From Firmicutes bacterium CAG:460 (lineage in GTDB: Bacteria; Bacillota_I; Bacilli_A; RF39; UBA660), in contig FR899774.1 in NCBI GenBank assembly GCA_000437355.1, forward strand, positions 158,484 to 222,483: a stretch of DNA of 64,000 nt, written 5' to 3'. Under the pieces are notes generated by a model. The model saw nothing but the letters and a program-made list of their open reading frames with translations. It was not told where the DNA came from and ran no database searches. How positions within the stretch are numbered: the stretch's first letter is position 1; every line of letters begins with the position of its first letter. Below are positions 59,251 through 64,000 of this stretch, piece by piece. The translations under genes were made by a program, and so were the position numbers.

Positions 59251-59526
59251 TTGATAATTCATATAAAATACGATGTAGATGAAGGTTGTTTGGTATTACT
59301 TAATATTTTGGAGAATCTGTTTATTAGTGAATGTGTTTCTGTTCCAAGAAATATATATAAAGAAATTGAAAAATTATACGATTTGTTAGTTGAATATTTA
59401 GATGGAAATTATTTGGATGCTGAAATGATAGATATTAAATTAGTTCGAGAGATAACATTTAAAGTTTTCACAAATAAAGAAATATCAAATAATTATAAAA
59501 AGAGTTATCAACAAAGCAAATCATAA
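59251..59526 (+). CDS. Hypothetical small soluble protein
   Basis: A 91-residue protein I cannot assign. A TTG start at 59251 is used because AAAGGTGATAAA precedes it. The sequence is helical and acidic (VDEGCLVLLNILENLFISE, EIEKLYDLLVEYLDGNY). No motif or membrane segment. It lies alone between tRNA-Trp and the ABC operon. Confidence 0.6.
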   Translation: MIIHIKYDVDEGCLVLLNILENLFISECVSVPRNIYKEIEKLYDLLVEYLDGNYLDAEMIDIKLVREITFKVFTNKEISNNYKKSYQQSKS

Positions 59527-59552
59527 ATAATTTATTTTTATTTTAATTATTT

Positions 59553-59564
59553 ACCGATTTCGGC
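59553..59564 (+). promoter_or_regulatory. Operator-like dyad ACCGATTTCGGC upstream of the ABC operon
   Basis: A near-perfect dyad ACCGA-TT-TCGGC, 20 bases upstream of the -35 box. The same dyad occurs at 63138 upstream of the DUF4358-like gene, so one transcription factor may control both. Confidence 0.55.
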
Positions 59565-59584
59565 AAAAAAATTTGCTAGATTAA

Positions 59585-59613
59585 TTGACAAAAATCAAAA
59601 AAAATAATATAAT
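59585..59613 (+). promoter_or_regulatory. Consensus SigA promoter of the ABC operon
   Basis: TTGACA, 17 bases, TATAAT: both boxes are perfect. Confidence 0.85.
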
Positions 59614-59621
59614 TACTTGGG

Positions 59622-59722
59622 CTATCTTCATTTTTAAGTAAAAAATAAAAGATATGGCTGATATTAAAAAAACGCTTTTCCATATCTTTTTTTTAGCAAA
59701 AAATCTGAAGATAGGAGGTTGA
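59622..59722 (+). promoter_or_regulatory. Leader with internal terminator and short ORF (attenuator-like)
   Basis: Downstream of the promoter, AAAAGATATGG (59647) pairs with CCATATCTTTT (59680), followed by a T-run: an intrinsic terminator inside the leader. CTATCTTCA (59622) is complementary to TGAAGATAG (59706) and encloses it; the latter partly overlaps the AGGAGG ribosome site. A 22-codon frame (59654-59722, MADIKKTLFHIFFL...) crosses the terminator and ends four bases before the first structural gene. This is the arrangement of a conditional attenuator; its trigger is unknown. Confidence 0.55.
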
Positions 59723-59726
59723 TAAA

Positions 59727-61004
59727 ATGCTAAAAAATGCTATAGCATATATTTTAAGAAAAAGAAATAGAACAATTATAGTATTTATTATTTTAACAGT
59801 AGTTCTCTCTTGTTTATATTCATGTTTAAATATAACAAAATCAATAAGTAATTTGGAAAAAAACTTATACAAGATTTCAAATACATCATTATCAATAATT
59901 AAAAATAATGGTGATACTTTTGAAACTAATCAGTTTAAAGAATTAGATAATATAAAAGAAATAAAAGAAATTATCACTACGTATGATGGACTTGCTAGAA
60001 CTACAAACATCAAAGTTGTAGATGGAACACAATTAGTAGAACGAGATGATTTATCAGATGAGTTCAAAAATATTCTTTCAGTAGAAGCTACTAACAATAG
60101 TGAAAAGGATAATTTATTTAGTAGTGGTGTTTTCACTATTATAAAAGGCAGACATATTAATAATAATGATAGAGGAAAAATTCTTATTCATAAGGAACTT
60201 GCTGAAAAAAATAACCTAAAACTTAATGATAAAATCAAACTTGAATTAATTGATTTTAATAATAGTGAAAAGAAATTAGAATATGAGTTTGAGATAATTG
60301 GAATATTCACAGGTAAAAAACAAGAAAAATATACTGGCTTATCATCAGACTTTAGTGAAAATATGGTATTTATTGATTATGAATCAAGTCAAAAAGCATT
60401 AAATAATCTTTTAAATAACAAAATTGTTAATAAACTTACAATATTTTCAGACAGTTCAGAAAATACAAAGGTTGCATTAAATAAAATTAAAAAAATTAAA
60501 ATTGATTGGTCACAATATAGTGTTTCAAGTGATAACCATGTATTTGAAGAAACACTAGAGTCTATAGATGGAATAAAACATATTATTAAGATCATGACAT
60601 ATTCAATTATGATAGGTGGAATAACAGTATTGTCATTAATATTAATATTATGGTTAAGAGAAAGAATACATGAAATAGGAATATTATTATCAATTGGTAT
60701 AAGTAAAATAAAAATTGTAACTCAATTTATACTTGAATTATTACTTATATCACTACCCTCTTTTGTATTATCATTGTTTATAGGAAATGTAATATTAAAT
60801 ATTATAGTCGGTGGATTTATGAATTCTGATGATTCAACAATAATGGTTGATAGCTTACTTAAAAACAATAATTTAATTGCAAATCTTTTAACATTTCTAC
60901 AAAGTTACGGAATATTAATTGGAATTATTGTTCTATCAGTTATTATTGCAAGTTTAATGATATTAATTAAAAAACCAAAAGAAATATTGTCAAAAATAAG
61001 TTAG
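59727..61004 (+). CDS. FtsX-like ABC permease (MacB type) 1
   Basis: A 425-residue permease with an N-terminal helix, a large extracytoplasmic domain (about 45-280) and three C-terminal helices with the FtsX core RIHEIGILLSIGISKIKIV. The AGGAGG site is strong. It is homologous to the second permease in the operon (LKNAIAYILRKRNR vs IKNAFAYVTRKSLK starts). Such pairs form asymmetric exporters or peptide-resistance transporters, substrate unknown. Confidence 0.87.
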   Translation: MLKNAIAYILRKRNRTIIVFIILTVVLSCLYSCLNITKSISNLEKNLYKISNTSLSIIKNNGDTFETNQFKELDNIKEIKEIITTYDGLARTTNIKVVDGTQLVERDDLSDEFKNILSVEATNNSEKDNLFSSGVFTIIKGRHINNNDRGKILIHKELAEKNNLKLNDKIKLELIDFNNSEKKLEYEFEIIGIFTGKKQEKYTGLSSDFSENMVFIDYESSQKALNNLLNNKIVNKLTIFSDSSENTKVALNKIKKIKIDWSQYSVSSDNHVFEETLESIDGIKHIIKIMTYSIMIGGITVLSLILILWLRERIHEIGILLSIGISKIKIVTQFILELLLISLPSFVLSLFIGNVILNIIVGGFMNSDDSTIMVDSLLKNNNLIANLLTFLQSYGILIGIIVLSVIIASLMILIKKPKEILSKIS

Positions 61005-61014
61005 GAGATTAAAA

Positions 61015-61659
61015 ATGGATATATTAGAAATAAAAAATGTAACATATAATTATTCAAATTCAAATGAGTTAGTATTATCTAAAGTAAATCAAAAATTTGA
61101 AATTGGAAAATTTTATGCAATAATAGGAAAATCAGGGGCAGGAAAGTCAACATTACTTTCTCTATTAGCAGGTTTAGATAAACCACAAAAAGGTCAAATC
61201 TTATTTAAAGGAAATGATATAGAGAAAGACGGCTACAGTAATCATAGAAAAAATAACATATCGTTAGTTTTTCAAAACTATAATTTAATTGATTATTTAA
61301 CGCCTTTAGAAAATGTTAGATTAGTAAATAAAAATGCATCTGAAACAATCTTATTTGAATTAGGGCTTGATAAAAGTCAAATAAATAGAAATGTAATGAA
61401 GTTATCAGGAGGACAACAACAAAGAGTGGCGATTGCAAGAGCATTAGTTTCAGAAGCCCCAATAATTTTAGCAGATGAACCTACTGGAAACTTAGATGTT
61501 GATACTGCTGGTGAAATAATTGAAATACTTAAAAAGTTAGCAAAAGAAAGAAATAAGTGTGTAATCGTGGTAACACATAGCAAAGAAGTTGCAAATTCTG
61601 CTGACATTATTTTAGAATTAAGAGATAGAAAACTTAAGAAAATAAATAAAAATAATTAG
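61015..61659 (+). CDS. ABC transporter ATPase (MacB/LolD type)
   Basis: A 214-residue ATPase with Walker A IGKSGAGKSTLLSLL, Q-loop FQNYNLIDYLTPLENV, signature LSGGQQQRV, Walker B IILADEPTGNLD and H-loop VVTHS. The sequence is typical of the MacB/LolD/BceA group that works with FtsX-like permeases; two such permeases flank it. Confidence 0.93.
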   Translation: MDILEIKNVTYNYSNSNELVLSKVNQKFEIGKFYAIIGKSGAGKSTLLSLLAGLDKPQKGQILFKGNDIEKDGYSNHRKNNISLVFQNYNLIDYLTPLENVRLVNKNASETILFELGLDKSQINRNVMKLSGGQQQRVAIARALVSEAPIILADEPTGNLDVDTAGEIIEILKKLAKERNKCVIVVTHSKEVANSADIILELRDRKLKKINKNN

Positions 61660-61670
61660 GAGGTACAATA

Positions 61671-63047
61671 ATGATTAAAAATGCATTTGCATATGTAACT
61701 AGAAAAAGTCTAAAATCAATAATTATATTGTTAGTTATAACAGCTATGTCAACGCTTTGTCTTATTAGTTTATCGATCAAAGATGCTACGAACAGAGCTT
61801 CAAAAGAAACTTTTGGAAATATAACAAATAGTTTCTCTATGGAAATAAACCGAAGAGTTAATTTTGGAACACCAAGAGGTGGTGGCAATATAAAAGGACA
61901 AGATATTAAAAAAATTGCTGAATCCAAAGACATTGATTCATATGTAAAAAGAATTAATAGTGTTGCTGATTTAGTAGGTAATGATATAATAGAAACACAA
62001 AAAACACTTTCAGGTCAATCACCAGAAAGAGCAGAAAACTTTAAAAGAGCTGTTATGTTAACAGGAGTTAATGATTCATCAAAAGAAAATAAGTTTATCT
62101 CAGGAGCTTACAAATTATCTAGTGGTGAACACTTAAATGAAAATGATAAAAACAAGATTTTAATGCATAAAGACCTAGCAGAAAAAAATAATTTAAAAAT
62201 TGGAGATAAAATAAAAATAAAATCTAATTTATTTGATGCCGATAATGAAAAAGGAGCAAATGAAAAAGTTGAAGTCGAGATAAAAGGCCTTTTTGATGGT
62301 CATAATGAAGGTGGTGTTACTGTAGCCCAAGAACTTTACGAAAATACTTTGATAACTGATTTAGATACGGCTGCAAAAGTATATGGAAATACAGAGGATA
62401 CTGCTGTATATCAAGATGCAACATTTTTTGTAAAAGGTGATAAAAATTTAGATAAAGTTATTAAAAATATTGAAAAACTTGATATAGATTGGGAACAATA
62501 TAATTTGATTAAAAGTTCAAATAATTACCCAGCACTACAACAATCAATATCAGGTATATATAAAATAGCTAATAAATTATTTGCAGGATCATTATTATTT
62601 GCAGGTGTTACAGTTTCATTATTATTGTTTTTATGGATGAATGCTAGAAAAAAAGAAATTGCAATTTTACTTTCATTAGGAATTTCAAAAGCCAAAATAT
62701 TCGGACAATTTGTTATTGAACTTGTATTTGTATCAATCCCAGCATTTATAGGATCATACTTTCTAGCTGTTTATACAGCAAGTATGATTGGAAATAACAT
62801 ATTAAGTAAAGTCACTGGTACTATAGCAAAACAAATTGCTAAACAGTCAGCATCTAGCCAACTTGGAGGTGGAGCTGAAGTAGATGGATTTAATAAAACA
62901 CTAACAAGTTTAGAAATTAAAATATCTCCAAAATTAATGATATATGTAGTTTTATTTATGTCAATAGTTCTTATAATTTCTTTACTAATATCTTCATCAA
63001 GCAATTTAAAGAAAAGTCCAAAAGAATTATTAATTGATACAAAATAG
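61671..63047 (+). CDS. FtsX-like ABC permease (MacB type) 2
   Basis: A 458-residue permease with an N-terminal helix (about 14-32), an extracytoplasmic domain (about 40-300) and C-terminal helices with RKKEIAILLSLGISKAKIF. It is a paralogue of the first permease. The extracytoplasmic part has a Gly-rich loop (NFGTPRGGGNIKGQ). It has an AGGAGG site and forms one operon with the two genes before it. Confidence 0.87.
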   Translation: MIKNAFAYVTRKSLKSIIILLVITAMSTLCLISLSIKDATNRASKETFGNITNSFSMEINRRVNFGTPRGGGNIKGQDIKKIAESKDIDSYVKRINSVADLVGNDIIETQKTLSGQSPERAENFKRAVMLTGVNDSSKENKFISGAYKLSSGEHLNENDKNKILMHKDLAEKNNLKIGDKIKIKSNLFDADNEKGANEKVEVEIKGLFDGHNEGGVTVAQELYENTLITDLDTAAKVYGNTEDTAVYQDATFFVKGDKNLDKVIKNIEKLDIDWEQYNLIKSSNNYPALQQSISGIYKIANKLFAGSLLFAGVTVSLLLFLWMNARKKEIAILLSLGISKAKIFGQFVIELVFVSIPAFIGSYFLAVYTASMIGNNILSKVTGTIAKQIAKQSASSQLGGGAEVDGFNKTLTSLEIKISPKLMIYVVLFMSIVLIISLLISSSSNLKKSPKELLIDTK

Positions 63048-63137
63048 TAATAAATATTTATAATTTATAAGAGTATCAAAATGATTTGCTTTTTAAATAG
63101 TTAATATTTAATTTTTGTAAAACGCAATAATTTTTCT

Positions 63138-63165
63138 ACCGATTTCGGTAAAAGTGTGATATAAT
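63138..63165 (+). promoter_or_regulatory. Promoter with ACCGATTTCGGT operator-like dyad
   Basis: The perfect dyad ACCGA-TT-TCGGT (63138-63149) sits in the -35 region of a TATAAT (63160-63165). The same dyad is found at 59553. Confidence 0.6.
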
Positions 63166-63188
63166 TTAAATATTGGGAGGAGATAGAA

Positions 63189-63767
63189 ATGAAAAAACAA
63201 AATATTTTTATAATAGGTTTGATATTATTAGCAGTTATCTCATTTATAATATTCATACTAGTATCAGGTAGTGGTAACAAAGGTAGTGTTGAGACACCGA
63301 AAGACATTAATGACATTATTAATACTATAAATAAAAATAACAAAAATGTTTTACCCGAACTTGAAACTATGAAAGTAGATATAAAGAATATTGATGAAGT
63401 TACTAGTTATACTGGCTTAAAAACAAATGATGGTATCGAATCAATTGTTGTATCAGTACCATTGATAACAGCACAAGCTTATTCAGTGGCTATTGTTAAG
63501 GTTAAAGATAATGCTGATGTAGAAAAAATTAAACAAGAGATGTTAGATAATATTGATATGAGACGTTGGATTTGTGTTTCTGCAGAACAATTATATATCA
63601 CTAACAGTGGTAATGTAATATTCTCTGTAATGGCTGACAAAGATATTGCTAAAGCAGTATATAATGATTTTAAGAAATATGTAAATAATAATATTGGAAA
63701 AGAATTAGAAAAATCAAATAACGAAGAAAATATAGAACTTTCACCAGAAATGCCAGCAGAAGAATAA
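63189..63767 (+). CDS. Membrane-anchored DUF4358-like protein
   Basis: A 192-residue protein with one N-terminal transmembrane helix (about 7-26), then a soluble extracytoplasmic domain. The motif ITAQAYSVAIVKVKDNADVEKIKQEM and the GNVIFSVMADKDIAKAVYNDF stretch are those of the DUF4358 family found in Firmicutes. The acidic tail (NNEENIELSPEMPAEE) is unusual. Members often lie near MBOAT/alginate-type acyltransferase genes, and one begins 40 bases downstream. Function unknown. Confidence 0.8.
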   Translation: MKKQNIFIIGLILLAVISFIIFILVSGSGNKGSVETPKDINDIINTINKNNKNVLPELETMKVDIKNIDEVTSYTGLKTNDGIESIVVSVPLITAQAYSVAIVKVKDNADVEKIKQEMLDNIDMRRWICVSAEQLYITNSGNVIFSVMADKDIAKAVYNDFKKYVNNNIGKELEKSNNEENIELSPEMPAEE

Positions 63768-63771
63768 TGAA

Positions 63772-63793
63772 GCACCTTTTAAGGTGCCTTTTT
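63772..63793 (+). terminator. Hairpin between DUF4358-like and MBOAT genes
   Basis: GCACCTT pairs with AAGGTGC (2-base centre), with a T-run. It lies right before the AAAGGAGG site of the next gene, so termination may be partial. Confidence 0.6.
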
Positions 63794-63806
63794 AAAGGAG
63801 GATAAA

Positions 63807-64000
63807 ATGTTATTTACTAGTATTAGTTTTTTATATTATTTTTTACCAGCGTTAATAATTATATATTTTATTACACCCAAAAAATATAAAAATATTATTT
63901 TATTAATTGCATCTTTATTATTTTATCTTTACGGAGAACCTAAATATGTTTTTTTAATGATTGCAGAAATTATTATTGCTTATATAGGAGCTATTTTAAT
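63807..64000 (+). CDS. MBOAT family O-acyltransferase, 5' end only
   Basis: The gene runs off the right edge; 64 codons are present. The start LFTSISFLYYFLPALIIIYF and ASLLFYLYGEPKYVFLMI is the typical N-terminus of AlgI-like O-acyltransferases. A strong AAAGGAGG site precedes the ATG. A second MBOAT gene in the window (45519) belongs to the dlt-like operon. The catalytic His is outside the window. Confidence 0.85.
   Translation, partial: MLFTSISFLYYFLPALIIIYFITPKKYKNIILLIASLLFYLYGEPKYVFLMIAEIIIAYIGAIL

Overview
The window looks like a chromosomal segment of a very AT-rich, low-GC Bacillota, most likely an uncultured gut member of the Bacilli (RF39/Erysipelotrichia-like; this placement is inference). 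Support comes from the tatD/3D/rsmA/yabG/veg/spoVG/yabP/yabQ/divIC order, which follows the Bacillus yab region, and from the yvcK-whiA and truA-rplM-rpsI clusters. Shine-Dalgarno sites are strong and TGA is an ordinary stop. Many sporulation and germination genes (yabG, spoVG, yabP, yabQ, gerQ, cwlD-like, a SleB/CwlJ-like hydrolase) suggest an endospore-forming lineage.

Layout. 1-8046: tatD end, the spore/cell-division cluster, clpP, a nucleoside kinase and GAPDH. 8236-12827: flippase, then ftsE-ftsX and the peptidoglycan hydrolase they probably activate. 12958-14560: an anchored surface protein whose 3' end is a GC-rich variable repeat (VR1), with DGR-like flanking sequence. 14663-21693: housekeeping genes (MBL hydrolase, gerQ, yitT, yvcK, whiA, nrdG, two decayed EcfA-like ATPases, truA, rplM, rpsI). 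21899-26383: two very large pseudopilin-like surface proteins. 26456-33436: RNA-modifying enzymes, an HD protein, an amidase, an Abi/HEPN gene, HtrA, RDD and YbaK. 33481-35463: an XRE regulator divergent from a surface protein that carries a Hint (intein/hedgehog-type) domain. 36215-48101: a heterodimeric ABC exporter, a two-component system and a dlt-like operon with an extra PLP enzyme. 48329-52996: two XRE regulators, then a complete diversity-generating retroelement (DGR). 53034-54063: wreckage of an adhesin gene. 54141-58956: envelope and spore-lytic genes and a folate enzyme. 59047: tRNA-Trp. 59585-64000: an FtsX-like ABC operon with an attenuator-like leader, a DUF4358-like protein and the start of an MBOAT gene.

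The main discovery is the DGR. A template repeat (TR, 50669-50767) matches the variable repeat at the end of the adjacent surface-protein gene (VR2, 50293-50391) over 99 bp. By hand count, 23 positions differ and all 23 are adenines in the TR; none of the 64 non-adenine positions differs. The reverse transcriptase (LPIGNMTSQ and YMDD motifs), an Avd-like helical protein and a small protein resembling MutS domain I follow in one compact operon. VR1, 36 kb away, is homologous and has the same kind of 3' flank and hairpin, but in its second half it differs from this TR at non-adenine positions. It was therefore probably written from another TR that is lost or outside the window.

The genes together describe a spore-forming-type cell that invests heavily in variable or regulated surface proteins (DGR targets, a Hint protein, giant pseudopilins, a broken beta-helix adhesin) and in envelope modification (dlt-like operon, LysM amidase, ABC exporters).
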